Positions 1 to 6,013 of a stretch of 6,567 bases of DNA are shown in pieces; the stretch's first letter is position 1, and each line of letters opens with the position of its first letter. Made by a program: the position numbers and the translations under genes. The notes below the pieces were generated by a model. That model saw nothing but the letters and a program-made list of their open reading frames with translations, had not been told where the DNA came from and did no database searches. Location: positions 1 through 6,567 of the forward strand of contig JAASSQ010000167.1 of NCBI GenBank assembly GCA_021767845.1, in the 5' to 3' direction. The stretch is from Roseovarius sp. (lineage in GTDB: Bacteria; Pseudomonadota; Alphaproteobacteria; Rhodobacterales; Rhodobacteraceae).

Positions 1-60
1 GCTGCTGCGCTGCGCCTGCGTCAGCGGCGCGCTGAGCGCGATGGGAAGGGAATCGGTCAT
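1..60 (-). CDS. 5' end of an unidentified protein (partial, runs out of window)
   Basis: The minus strand opens with ATG at position 60 and reads 20 sense codons (MTDSLPIALSAPLTQ...) to the window edge. An in-frame TGA lies just upstream (67-69), so this ATG is the first possible one in its frame. A GGGTGA-like stretch about eight bases upstream could serve as a weak ribosome binding site. The gene would lie 68 bases downstream of the permease stop on the same strand, so it may be the last member of that operon. Too little is visible to name a family. It could also be a chance open stretch in GC-rich DNA. Confidence 0.4.
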   Translation of the reverse strand, partial: MTDSLPIALSAPLTQAQRSS

Positions 61-85
61 CGGTCGTCACCCGGAAGCTGGTGTT

Positions 86-101
86 GCAGGTCCAGACCTG
101 C
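86..101. repeat. Short inverted repeat between permease and next minus-strand gene
   Basis: GCAGGTC and GACCTGC are perfect 7-bp complements separated by two bases; as RNA this is a 6-bp stem with a four-base loop. It sits in the 68-base gap after the permease stop. Neither side has a T-run, so it is not a convincing terminator. It may be an RNA-stability or attenuation hairpin, or chance. Confidence 0.3.
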
Positions 102-128
102 CAGCATCGAGCCGCAATGGCAACGCGG

Positions 129-2648
129 CTATTCGCGCGCGCGCAGGACGCGGGCGGGGCGGGCCTGCATCGGGGACCAGGCAAAACCGAGCCCCGCCAG
201 AAGGCTGATGAGCGCGCCGCCCGTGACGATCGAGAGGGCCGAGCGCCACGCGATCTCGAACCCGGTATCCATCACGAAATGGCTGACCGCCCATCCCCCG
301 GCGATCCCGGCGGCCAAAGCGACGATGCCCGCCGCCGCCCCGAGAAGAGCCGCGCGCAGCGCAAGGCTTTGCAGGATGCGGCCACGGGTGGCGCCGATGG
401 TCTTGAGGATGGCGGCCTCGCGGGTGCGGGCGCTCTGGTCGGCGGCGGCCGCGCCGATAAGCACGAGGAACCCGGTGAGCAGGGTGGCCGTGGCGCCCCA
501 GGCCGTGGCCGAGGCCAACCCGGCCAGAATCCCCGAGACCCGGTCGATCGCGTCGCGCACGCGGATCGCGGTGACGTTGGGATACATCGAGGCGATGTCG
601 CTCAGGATCGCGGCCTCGGCCTTGTCCTCGGCATAGACGGTGGCGATGAAGGTATGGGGCGCGGCCTCGATCGCGGCGGGGTTCATCACCATGACGAAGC
701 CCATGCCGGCGGTGGAAAAATCCACCTCGCGCAGCGACGTGATCGTGGCGGGAATGTCGCGGCCTAGGATGTTGATCGTCAGCGTGTCGCCAAGGTCGAG
801 GCCGATTTCCTGTGCCTCTTCGGCGGCAAAGCTGATCTGTGCGGGGCCGGTGTAATCGGCGTCCCACCACGTGCCGGCGGTCAGGGTCGTGCGTTCGGGC
901 AACGTGGCGGCATAGCTGATGCCGCGATCGCCCTCGATCACCCAGTGGCCGCCCGCAACCTCGCGGGCGGGGCGCCCGTTGATCCGCGTGATGATCCCGC
1001 GCAGCATTGGGGCGCTGTCGATCCGCGTGACCGCCGGATCGGTTTCCAGCCGCTCCATGAAGCCGGGCATCTGGTCTTTCTGGATATCGACGAAGAAATA
1101 CGACGGCGCGCGCTCGGGCAGGTCGCGGGCAATGGCGCCGCGCAGGTTCTGGTCGATCTGGCCGACGGCGGCCAGCACCGACAGGCCAAGCCCCAGCGAC
1201 AGCACGACCGGCCCCGCCGTGGTGCCGGGCCCACCGATCGAGGCGAGCGCCCAGCCAAGCGCGGGGCGGCCATGCGCCGCCCGTTTCAGGCGGCGCGCGG
1301 CCTGCCGGATGGCGAAGGCCGCCAGCGTCAGAAGCGCGAGCGCCCCGACGATGCCGCCGGCGGTCCAGAGCGTGAGCTGCGCGTTGCCGGAAAAGCGGAT
1401 CGCGGCGGCCAGAAGCGCGGCCGTCAGGCCAAGGATCGCCAGAAGATAGGGCCAGCGCGGCAGGATGCGCCCGCTGCCGAGCGCGTCGCGGAACAGCGTG
1501 GCGGCGCGGATGTCCTGGGCGCGGGCCAGTGGCCACAGGGTGAAGATCAGGACGGTTAGCGCGCTGTAGAGCGCGGCCTCGGCCATCGGCGCGGGGTAGG
1601 GGGCGAAGACCGCCGGGACGGGCAGGCGCGCCTCGATCAAAGGGGCCAGCAGGACCGGCACGCCGACGCCCAGAAGAAGGCCCAGGGCCAGCCCGAGACA
1701 GGCCAGGGCGCCGACCTGGAAGAAATAGGTCAGGAAGATCGTGCGCCGGTCGGCGCCAAGCGTGCGCAGGGTGGCGATGGTTTCGGTCTTGGTCGCCAGA
1801 TAGGCGCGCAGCGCGGCCGAGATGCCGACCCCGCCCACGGCAAGGCCCGACAGGCCCACCAGCACCAGAAAGGCGCCCAGACGGTCCACGAATTCCGCGA
1901 CGTTGGGCGCGCCGTTGCGCGCGTCGCTCCAGCGCAGGCCACTGTCGGGAAAGGCGGACTTGGCCTCCTGTTCAAGCGCGGACAGGTCCGGGTCGGGGGG
2001 CAGGTCCATCCGGTACTTGGTGGAGTAGAGCGTGCCCGGCGCCAGCAGGCCCGACCCCTCGAGAGCGGCGGTCCGCACGATGGTGCGCGGCCCGAGGCCG
2101 AACCCGGCGGTGGTGTTGTCGGGCTCCTGCTCGATCAGGGCTGTCAGCACGAAGTTCTGCGTGCCAAGGCGGAAGGTGTCGCCCGGTTCCAACCCCAGCT
2201 GGCCGCTCAGCATCGGGTGCATCACCGCGCCGGGCAGATCGCCGCGCCCGTCGAGCGCCTCGGCCAGCGGCAGATCGGGTGACAGCGCGACCGTGCCAAG
2301 CAGCGGATAGGCATCGTCCACGGCCTTCACCTGGGTCAGGCCGCGGCGGTCGTCCGGCGTGACGGCCATCGAGCGGAAATCAACGATTTCAGAAACTTGA
2401 TCGGCTTTTGACGCCATCCATGCGCGTTCTTCGGCGGTTGCGAAGCGATAGGTCAGCTCGATCTCGGCGTCGCCGCCCAGAAGCGTTGCACCCTCCTGAC
2501 TGAGGCCGGTGGCGATGCTTTCGCGCACGGTGCCCACGGCGGCAATGGCCGCGACGCCCAGGATCACGCAGCCGAGGAAGATGCGAAAGCCGCGCAGGCC
2601 GCCGCGCAGCTCTCGTCCGGCGAAGCGGAGCGCGGTGGAAAGGCTCAT
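129..2648 (-). CDS. ybbP: ABC transporter permease, FtsX/MacB type (YbbP family)
   Basis: This 839-residue inner-membrane protein is the permease of a type VII (MacB/LolCDE-like) ABC system. I see about ten hydrophobic segments: one at residues 21-41; six between about 257 and 500 (near 257-284, 303-337, 355-376, 401-417, 426-447, 476-497); and three at 715-736, 766-791 and 804-824. Large extracytoplasmic domains fill residues 42-256 and 500-714. Two FtsX-type cores are recognisable, each followed by a similar cytoplasmic loop (TETIATLRTLGADRRTIF near 288-305 and REAAILKTIGATRGRI near 743-758). Length and the ten-segment layout fit the YbbP family (COG3127). The start at 2648 overlaps the ATPase stop (ATGA), which implies translational coupling; a longer reading to 2708 exists but lies inside the ATPase gene. 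Such proteins are thought to extract lipids or lipoproteins or to act as mechanotransmitters rather than import solutes. The substrate is unknown. Confidence 0.95.
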   Translation of the reverse strand: MSLSTALRFAGRELRGGLRGFRIFLGCVILGVAAIAAVGTVRESIATGLSQEGATLLGGDAEIELTYRFATAEERAWMASKADQVSEIVDFRSMAVTPDDRRGLTQVKAVDDAYPLLGTVALSPDLPLAEALDGRGDLPGAVMHPMLSGQLGLEPGDTFRLGTQNFVLTALIEQEPDNTTAGFGLGPRTIVRTAALEGSGLLAPGTLYSTKYRMDLPPDPDLSALEQEAKSAFPDSGLRWSDARNGAPNVAEFVDRLGAFLVLVGLSGLAVGGVGISAALRAYLATKTETIATLRTLGADRRTIFLTYFFQVGALACLGLALGLLLGVGVPVLLAPLIEARLPVPAVFAPYPAPMAEAALYSALTVLIFTLWPLARAQDIRAATLFRDALGSGRILPRWPYLLAILGLTAALLAAAIRFSGNAQLTLWTAGGIVGALALLTLAAFAIRQAARRLKRAAHGRPALGWALASIGGPGTTAGPVVLSLGLGLSVLAAVGQIDQNLRGAIARDLPERAPSYFFVDIQKDQMPGFMERLETDPAVTRIDSAPMLRGIITRINGRPAREVAGGHWVIEGDRGISYAATLPERTTLTAGTWWDADYTGPAQISFAAEEAQEIGLDLGDTLTINILGRDIPATITSLREVDFSTAGMGFVMVMNPAAIEAAPHTFIATVYAEDKAEAAILSDIASMYPNVTAIRVRDAIDRVSGILAGLASATAWGATATLLTGFLVLIGAAAADQSARTREAAILKTIGATRGRILQSLALRAALLGAAAGIVALAAGIAGGWAVSHFVMDTGFEIAWRSALSIVTGGALISLLAGLGFAWSPMQARPARVLRARE

Positions 2649-3334
2649 GCCGGCACCGTGCCGTCTTGGGAAATGCGGCCATCCACGAGCTCGACCACCC
2701 GGTCGCATTTCGCGGCCAGATCGGGGGCGTGGGTGACCAGCACGAGGGTGGCGCCGTGCCGTTCGCCAAGGCCGAAAAGCAGGTCGATGATCGCCGCGCC
2801 GGTCGTCCCGTCAAGATTGCCGGTGGGCTCGTCGGCCAGCACGATGTCGGGGCGCGGGGCGGCGGCGCGGGCGAGCGCCACGCGCTGCTGTTCGCCGCCG
2901 GACAATTGAGAGGGGTAGTGCCGCGCGCGGTCGGCCAGGCCCACGGCGGCCAGTTCCTCGGCGGCGCGGTCGAAGGCGTCACGGCGGCCCGCCAGTTCCA
3001 GCGGGGCGGCGACATTTTCCAGCGCGGTCATGGTGGGGATCAGGTGAAAGGACTGGAAAACAACGCCGAAATGGTCGCGGCGCAGCCGGGCGAGGGCATC
3101 TTCGTTCATGGCGGTCAGGTCATGGCCGAGCGCGTGGACCGACCCGGATGTGGCCTGTTCCAGACCGCCCATCAGCATCAGCAGCGAGGATTTGCCCGAC
3201 CCCGACGGCCCCATCAGGCCCAGTGTTTCACCCCGCTGGACATCCAGCGTGATCCCGTGGAGTATCCGCACCAGGCCCGCGTTGCCTTGCAGCGACAGCG
3301 TGGCATCCTGAAGTGAGATCACGGGATCGGTCAT
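2645..3334 (-). CDS. ybbA: ABC transporter ATP-binding protein (YbbA/LolD-like)
   Basis: This 229-residue cytoplasmic ATPase powers the downstream permease. All expected ABC motifs are present: Walker A GPSGSGKS (42-49), Q-loop Q94 in VVFQSFHLIP, signature LSGGEQQR (144-151), Walker B IVLADEP with catalytic E169, D-loop GNLD (172-175) and H-loop H202. The length is normal for the LolD/MacB-N/YbbA group. I chose ATG 3334 (MTDPVISLQDATL) because the ATPase domain begins at once; the frame stays open upstream only as antisense of the esterase gene. The ribosome binding site is weak (AGG about 11 bases upstream). The stop overlaps the permease start by four bases. Divergence from the TesA-like esterase supports a YbbA identity over LolD. 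All key residues are intact, so it should be active. Confidence 0.95.
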   Translation of the reverse strand: MTDPVISLQDATLSLQGNAGLVRILHGITLDVQRGETLGLMGPSGSGKSSLLMLMGGLEQATSGSVHALGHDLTAMNEDALARLRRDHFGVVFQSFHLIPTMTALENVAAPLELAGRRDAFDRAAEELAAVGLADRARHYPSQLSGGEQQRVALARAAAPRPDIVLADEPTGNLDGTTGAAIIDLLFGLGERHGATLVLVTHAPDLAAKCDRVVELVDGRISQDGTVPA

Positions 3335-4016
3335 GGGGTTCAGCCTGTTTGCAAACAACGGTTTTTCATATGGGGTCAAGGCCTTGCGCGGCAAGGTCGT
3401 GGCGGCGTTTCTTTTGGCCGCGAGCCCCGTGGCCGCCGAGGAGGTCACGGTTCTGGCCTTTGGCGACAGCCTGACGCAGGGGTTCGGGCTGCCTGAATGG
3501 GAGGGCTTCGTGCCACAGCTGGAAGACTGGTTGCAGGAGCGGGGGCATGACGTGGACGTGGTCAATGGCGGGGTGTCGGGGGACACCACGGCCGGCGGCG
3601 CGGCGCGGGTGGACTGGAGCCTGACGCCGATGGTGGATGCGATGATCGTGACGCTGGGCGGCAACGACATGCTGCGCGGGATCGCGCCCGAGGTGGCGCG
3701 CGAGAACCTGGACAGCATCCTGCAGGCGGCCGAGGCCAGGGATGTGGACGTGCTGCTGGTCGGCATGAGCGCGCCGGGCAATTACGGGCCGGAATACAAG
3801 CAGGCGTTCGATGCCATCTATCCCGACCTGGCCGAGAAATACAACACGTTGTATTTCAAGGATTTTTTCGCCGGTCTGGGCGGTGGTGACCCGGCGGAGG
3901 CGCAGGCCCATTTCCAGCCCGACGGCATCCACCCCAATGCCGAGGGCGTGGCGCGGATCGTGGACGCGATCGGCCCGGCGGTGGAAGACCTGATCGAGCG
4001 GGCCGAGGCCGAGTGA
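3333..4016 (+). CDS. tesA: Periplasmic SGNH-hydrolase esterase (TesA/arylesterase family)
   Basis: This is a GDSL/SGNH serine esterase, related to E. coli TesA (thioesterase I / protease I / lysophospholipase L1), which hydrolyses acyl esters and thioesters in the periplasm. Numbered from ATG 3333 (227 residues), all four blocks are visible: block I GDSLTQG with nucleophile S46, block II glycine G83 in VSGDTTAGG, block III GGND with oxyanion N111, and block V DGIHPN with D197 and H200. A signal peptide is clear: RGK, then VVAAFLLAASPV, then VAA before EE (cleavage near residue 35). The start is uncertain. ATG 3333 overlaps the divergent ATPase start codon and gives an unusually long N-terminus; in-frame TTG 3384 would give a compact 18-residue signal peptide and leave 49 bases for promoters. 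The pairing with the YbbA/YbbP transporter is conserved across proteobacteria, which suggests a common lipid-related role; this is inference. Confidence 0.93.
   Translation: MGFSLFANNGFSYGVKALRGKVVAAFLLAASPVAAEEVTVLAFGDSLTQGFGLPEWEGFVPQLEDWLQERGHDVDVVNGGVSGDTTAGGAARVDWSLTPMVDAMIVTLGGNDMLRGIAPEVARENLDSILQAAEARDVDVLLVGMSAPGNYGPEYKQAFDAIYPDLAEKYNTLYFKDFFAGLGGGDPAEAQAHFQPDGIHPNAEGVARIVDAIGPAVEDLIERAEAE
3346..3357. promoter_or_regulatory. 12-bp perfect palindrome in the divergent ybbA/tesA region
   Basis: TGTTTGCAAACA is a perfect 12-bp palindrome in the only AT-rich stretch (about 3346-3371) near the two divergent starts. It lies 12 bases upstream of the ATPase start. A palindrome placed between divergent genes is a reasonable candidate operator or part of a shared promoter. 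No regulator can be named. A 9-base part of it (TTGCAAACA) recurs upstream of the L,D-transpeptidase gene at 4716-4724. If the esterase really starts at 3333, the palindrome is inside its reading frame. Confidence 0.35.
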
Positions 4017-4018
4017 CC

Positions 4019-4056
4019 CCGCGCCCCGTGCAGGGCGCGGTCGAAAAAAAGTTTTT
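4019..4056 (+). terminator. Probable transcription terminator after the esterase gene
   Basis: CCGCGCCC (4019-4026) and GGGCGCGG (4033-4040) form a perfect 8-bp stem with a six-base loop, starting three bases after the esterase stop codon. Downstream come seven A's and then five T's (4052-4056). The T-run is 11 bases from the stem, so this is not a textbook intrinsic terminator. The A/T tract itself makes a second small hairpin (CGAAAAA / TTTTTCG, 4042-4058). It lies between convergent genes, where a terminator is expected. Confidence 0.5.
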
Positions 4057-4147
4057 CGCGGCGAATTCGGGGCCGGGCGCCGGAGTCGTCCCGACGCCCC
4101 GCATCATGGCACGAAAGAATTGACGCGCGGTTAACGCGGCGGGCCGG

Positions 4148-4702
4148 TCAGATCACCGTGACGACGGTGCCGATCGGGACACGCTCGTAGAGGTCCTTGA
4201 CGTGCTCGTTCAGCATGCGGATGCAGCCGTTCGAGACCGACCGCCCGATGGAGCGCGGCGCGTTGGTGCCGTGGATGCGGAAATAGGTGTCCCGGCCATT
4301 CTGGAACAGGTAGAGCGCCCGCGCACCCAGCGGGTTTTCCGGGCCGCCGGGCTGCACGTAATCGTTGCCCTTGAAGCGGGCATAGGCCTCGGGGTCGCGC
4401 TCGATCATTTCATCGGTGGGGCGCCAGGTGGGCCATTTTTTCTTGACGCTGATCGTGGCGGTGCCGGTGAATTGCAGCCCCGCCTTGCCCACGCCCACGC
4501 CATAGCGCAGCGCCTCGCGCGGGGCGGTCACGTAGTAGAGGAAATGCGCGCGCGGCAGCACCAGGAGCTGCCCCGGCGCATACTGGTCGGAGATGCGCAC
4601 CTTGGTGGGCTGGAATTTCTCGTCCAGCTCGAAGGCGCGGGCGGCGGCGGGCACGGTGGCGGCGGCCAGCCCGGCCCCGATGAAAAAGCGGCGGTCGATC
4701 AT
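4148..4702 (-). CDS. L,D-transpeptidase (YkuD / ErfK-YbiS-YcfS-YnhG family)
   Basis: This 184-residue secreted enzyme belongs to the YkuD family, which makes 3-3 cross-links in peptidoglycan or attaches proteins to it through an active-site cysteine. The catalytic signature is intact: H144 in RIHGTN and C160 in SNGCIRM, with the intervening PRSIGRS typical of the family. The N-terminus MIDRRFFIGAGLAAATVPAAARA is a signal sequence with a twin-arginine look (RRFFIG) and an AxA cleavage site near residue 23. The mature protein is essentially just the catalytic domain, with no LysM or PG-binding domain. I chose ATG 4702 because it gives the signal peptide directly and has an AAGGGA ribosome binding site nine bases upstream; an ATG at 4747 would add 15 unlikely residues. 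It is convergent with the esterase and divergent from the BrnA-like gene. Which cross-link it makes cannot be told. Confidence 0.93.
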   Translation of the reverse strand: MIDRRFFIGAGLAAATVPAAARAFELDEKFQPTKVRISDQYAPGQLLVLPRAHFLYYVTAPREALRYGVGVGKAGLQFTGTATISVKKKWPTWRPTDEMIERDPEAYARFKGNDYVQPGGPENPLGARALYLFQNGRDTYFRIHGTNAPRSIGRSVSNGCIRMLNEHVKDLYERVPIGTVVTVI

Positions 4703-4732
4703 CTTGACGGATCCCTTGCAAACACACGGCGA

Positions 4733-4760
4733 CGTATAGAGTGCCACCGCCCGGTGCGAA
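4733..4760 (-). promoter_or_regulatory. Candidate promoter of the L,D-transpeptidase gene
   Basis: Read on the minus strand, TTCGCA (4760-4755) and TATACG (4738-4733) are spaced by 16 bases. Each matches the sigma-70-type consensus at four of six positions. This would place transcription start near 4726 and give a leader of about 24 bases. It is a moderate match only. Confidence 0.3.
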
Positions 4761-4792
4761 AATCAAAAGACGTTGAGAAGCTGTGAAAACCG

Positions 4793-4836
4793 CATCGGTA
4801 TGGCGTCGGTATCACGTCGGTATCGCGTCGGTGCGG
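4793..4836. repeat. Four tandem copies of an 11-bp repeat upstream of the BrnA-like gene
   Basis: The unit CGTCGGTATCR occurs four times end to end: CATCGGTATGG (4793-4803), CGTCGGTATCA (4804-4814), CGTCGGTATCG (4815-4825) and CGTCGGTGCGG (4826-4836). The two central copies differ only in the last base, and the outer ones have diverged. The 11-bp period is about one helical turn, so equivalent bases would lie on one face of the DNA. The array ends 68 bases before the start of a gene with an antitoxin-like segment and overlaps or follows a weak possible promoter (TTGAGA at 4773-4778, then CGGTAT at 4796-4801). The best guess is an operator array. The alternative is a replication-slippage repeat of no function. 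Confidence 0.75.
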
Positions 4837-4889
4837 GCGCGCGGTGTGCTCAGGCGGTGTTAACCCCTGGCGGGCAGGCTGGGCGCGTG

Positions 4890-4896
4890 AAGGAGG
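4890..4896 (+). promoter_or_regulatory. Strong ribosome binding site fixing the start of the BrnA-like gene
   Basis: AAGGAGG lies eight bases before ATG 4905, the optimal spacing. It favours 4905 over the next in-frame ATG at 4914, over GTG 4887, and over upstream TTG/ATG codons that would run through the tandem-repeat array. Confidence 0.8.
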
Positions 4897-4904
4897 CAGA
4901 GCGC

Positions 4905-5537
4905 ATGGCCCGCATGACCAAGACCGAACGCATCGCCCGCGACGGGCTGATGAAGAACATGATCCATCTGCACCGCGACGGGTGGATTTCGTCCACGATC
5001 GCCGAGGAGATTCCCGATGCCTGGCACACGCTGGAGGCCGATCTGGATGTCGCGGAGAAGAAGGAGAAGGTGAGCCTGTACCTGGACCGCTCGGTGGCGA
5101 AATTCTATCGCGCGATGGGCGTGGGCTACCAGGCGCGGATCAACCGGCTTCTGGCGACCTGGGCGCAGATGAAGATCGCGCAGGAAGTGAAGCTGGACGC
5201 ATACCTGGAAAAGCGGATCGCCGCGCTGAACGAGGGACGAGATTCGGACGGGGCGGTGGACCGGGTGGTCGCGGAAACTGCGGCACAGGTGGAGGCGGCA
5301 GGCGAAGAGGCCCCGCCCGCCCGCGAGACCGAAAGCACGATCCCGCAGGAGGAGCGCCGGATCTACAGGCAGATGATGGCCGAGGCCCGGCAGGAACACG
5401 AGGCGCGGAAGGCCCGGCAGGCCGCCGAGGAGGCCGAGCGCAAGGCGCGCCGCAGCGTCTGGCGCGAGATCGGGGAGCTGGAAGAGCGCGAAAAGGCCGA
5501 GCGTGCGCGAGCGCGCGGATACGAGGACGATCCGTGA
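4905..5537 (+). CDS. BrnA/DUF4415-like protein with charged C-terminal tail; function unknown
   Basis: This is a 210-residue, highly charged, soluble protein. Residues 54-90 (EKVSLYLDRSVAKFYRAMG, then VGYQARINRLLATW) resemble the C-terminal part of BrnA/DUF4415 proteins, with the pattern K-V-x-L-x-L-D...F-x-x-x-G-x-G-Y-Q-x-R-I-N-x-L-L. In BrnA this is a ribbon-helix-helix-type DNA-binding and dimerisation segment of a type II antitoxin. Residues 1-53 (MARMTKTERIARDGLMKNM..., ISSTIAEEIPDAWHTLE) also fit the family. Residues 91-210 go well beyond the usual roughly 90-residue antitoxin: helical up to about 132, a Pro/Glu-rich linker, then about 60 residues rich in E/R/K/A (148-206) that look like a single long helix or coiled coil. 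No BrnT-type toxin gene is adjacent: the upstream neighbour is divergent and the downstream one convergent. It may be a chromosomal orphan regulator rather than half of a toxin-antitoxin pair. The upstream 11-bp repeats could be its own binding sites. Family match from memory, moderate certainty. Confidence 0.85.
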   Translation: MARMTKTERIARDGLMKNMIHLHRDGWISSTIAEEIPDAWHTLEADLDVAEKKEKVSLYLDRSVAKFYRAMGVGYQARINRLLATWAQMKIAQEVKLDAYLEKRIAALNEGRDSDGAVDRVVAETAAQVEAAGEEAPPARETESTIPQEERRIYRQMMAEARQEHEARKARQAAEEAERKARRSVWREIGELEEREKAERARARGYEDDP

Positions 5538-5573
5538 GGCGGCACGCGGGGCGGTTGCGACCCCCGGGCATGC

Positions 5574-5598
5574 AAAAGGGCGGGCCAATGGCCCGCCC
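5574..5598 (-). terminator. Rho-independent terminator of the cold-shock gene
   Basis: GGGCGGGCC (5578-5586) and GGCCCGCCC (5590-5598) form a perfect 9-bp, all-GC stem with a three-base loop. On the minus strand it is followed directly by TTTT (5577-5574). This orientation fits termination of the cold-shock transcript, whose stop codon is about 50 bases upstream. There is no T-run on the plus side, so it ends plus-strand transcription poorly if at all. The T-run is short. Confidence 0.7.
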
Positions 5599-5626
5599 CG
5601 TGCAAATCCTGTGCGAATTCGGATCA

Positions 5627-5642
5627 GCGGCCCGAGGGCCGC
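5627..5642 (-). repeat. GC-rich hairpin just after the cold-shock stop codon
   Basis: GCGGCCC and GGGCCGC are perfect complements around two bases, giving a 6-bp stem with a four-base loop once folded. It starts eight bases beyond the cold-shock stop and precedes the stronger T-tailed hairpin at 5578-5598. It may protect the mRNA 3' end. There is no T-run, so it is not itself a terminator. Confidence 0.4.
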
Positions 5643-5650
5643 GGGCTGGC

Positions 5651-5857
5651 TCAGGCCAGCTCTAGATTGATCGCGCTTTCGCGGCCGTCACGGCCGGCTT
5701 CGACGTCGTAGGTCACTTTCTGGTCGTCGGCGAGGCCGGTGAGGCCCGAACGCTCGACTGCCGAGATGTGAACGAAAACGTCCTTGCCGCCCGACTCAGG
5801 GGCGATGAAGCCGTAACCTTTGGTGGTGTTGAACCATTTCACGGTGCCATTGGCCAT
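5651..5857 (-). CDS. Cold-shock protein, CspA family (single CSD)
   Basis: This 68-residue protein is one cold-shock domain, an OB-fold that binds single-stranded RNA and DNA and melts mRNA secondary structure. It has the family start MANGTVKWFN, RNP1 as KGYGFI (residues 13-18) and RNP2 as VFVHIS (27-32). Aromatic residues W8, F9, Y15, F17, F28 and H30 fit the usual nucleic-acid-binding face. Full length matches the family (about 65-70 residues). ATG 5857 is fixed by the conserved N-terminus and by AAGGAG (5870-5865) seven bases upstream; the frame stays open further up but that is leader sequence. The gene is monocistronic: convergent with the BrnA-like gene, divergent from the transposase, and with its own terminator. 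The roughly 120-base leader may be regulatory. Bacteria carry several Csp paralogues, so I cannot say whether this one is cold-induced or constitutive. Confidence 0.97.
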   Translation of the reverse strand: MANGTVKWFNTTKGYGFIAPESGGKDVFVHISAVERSGLTGLADDQKVTYDVEAGRDGRESAINLELA

Positions 5858-5862
5858 CCGTA

Positions 5863-5951
5863 GTCTCCTTGAATTGATGCTGCCCGCGGTAGTGCGGCAG
5901 CCCGGCGTCGTGTCGTCTGGATCGAGGGACTGAACGCCGTTGGAAGGAGAC
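5863..5951 (-). promoter_or_regulatory. Structured 5' leader of the cold-shock mRNA with SD-sequestering stem
   Basis: In the minus-strand transcript, GTCTCCTT (5951-5944) is a perfect 8-nt complement of AAGGAGAC (5870-5863), which contains the Shine-Dalgarno of the cold-shock gene. Two more helices nest inside: ACGCCG/CGGCGT-type 6-bp arms at 5934-5939 and 5903-5908, and 5894-5901 with 5879-5887 (8 bp with one bulged base). Together these could make a three-way junction closed by a stem that hides the ribosome binding site. Enterobacterial cspA uses a structured, temperature-responsive leader; a similar role here is inference from base pairing only. I do not recognise a known Rfam family. 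Confidence 0.4.
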
Positions 5952-5984
5952 AGTAGGTCGAAAAAGAGTAACGTAGCGGGAATG

Positions 5985-6013
5985 CGTATGACAGATGCAG
6001 CGAGCCGTGGCAA
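5985..6013 (-). promoter_or_regulatory. Candidate promoter of the cold-shock gene
   Basis: On the minus strand TTGCCA (6013-6008) and CATACG (5990-5985) are spaced by exactly 17 bases. The -35 is good (5 of 6) and the -10 poor (3 of 6). Transcription would start near 5978, giving a leader of about 120 bases that includes the whole predicted fold at 5863-5951. Confidence 0.35.

Noticed and set aside
57..107. A 16-codon minus-strand ORF (MLAGLDLQHQ...) whose stop overlaps the ATG at 60 as ATGA
   Set aside because: It has no ribosome binding site and no recognisable peptide; the overlap could be chance, although a leader peptide cannot be excluded.
81..767. Long plus-strand open frames opposite the permease
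   Set aside because: Antisense shadows produced by high GC at third codon positions; the composition is Gly/Arg/Asp-rich and no domain is visible.
67..1536. A 489-residue minus-strand open frame overlapping the permease
   Set aside because: It is an Arg/Pro/Ala/His-rich out-of-frame reading of high-GC DNA inside the permease gene, with no family resemblance.
2651..2663. Palindrome CGGCACCGTGCCG beside the permease start, possibly a coupling hairpin
   Set aside because: It lies inside the ATPase coding sequence, is very short, and the neighbouring ATGA overlap already explains the coupling.
5571..5607. TGCAAA repeated on both sides of the 9-bp hairpin, resembling a target-site duplication
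   Set aside because: Only six bases, with no mobile element between the copies; the hairpin with its T-run is explained as a terminator.
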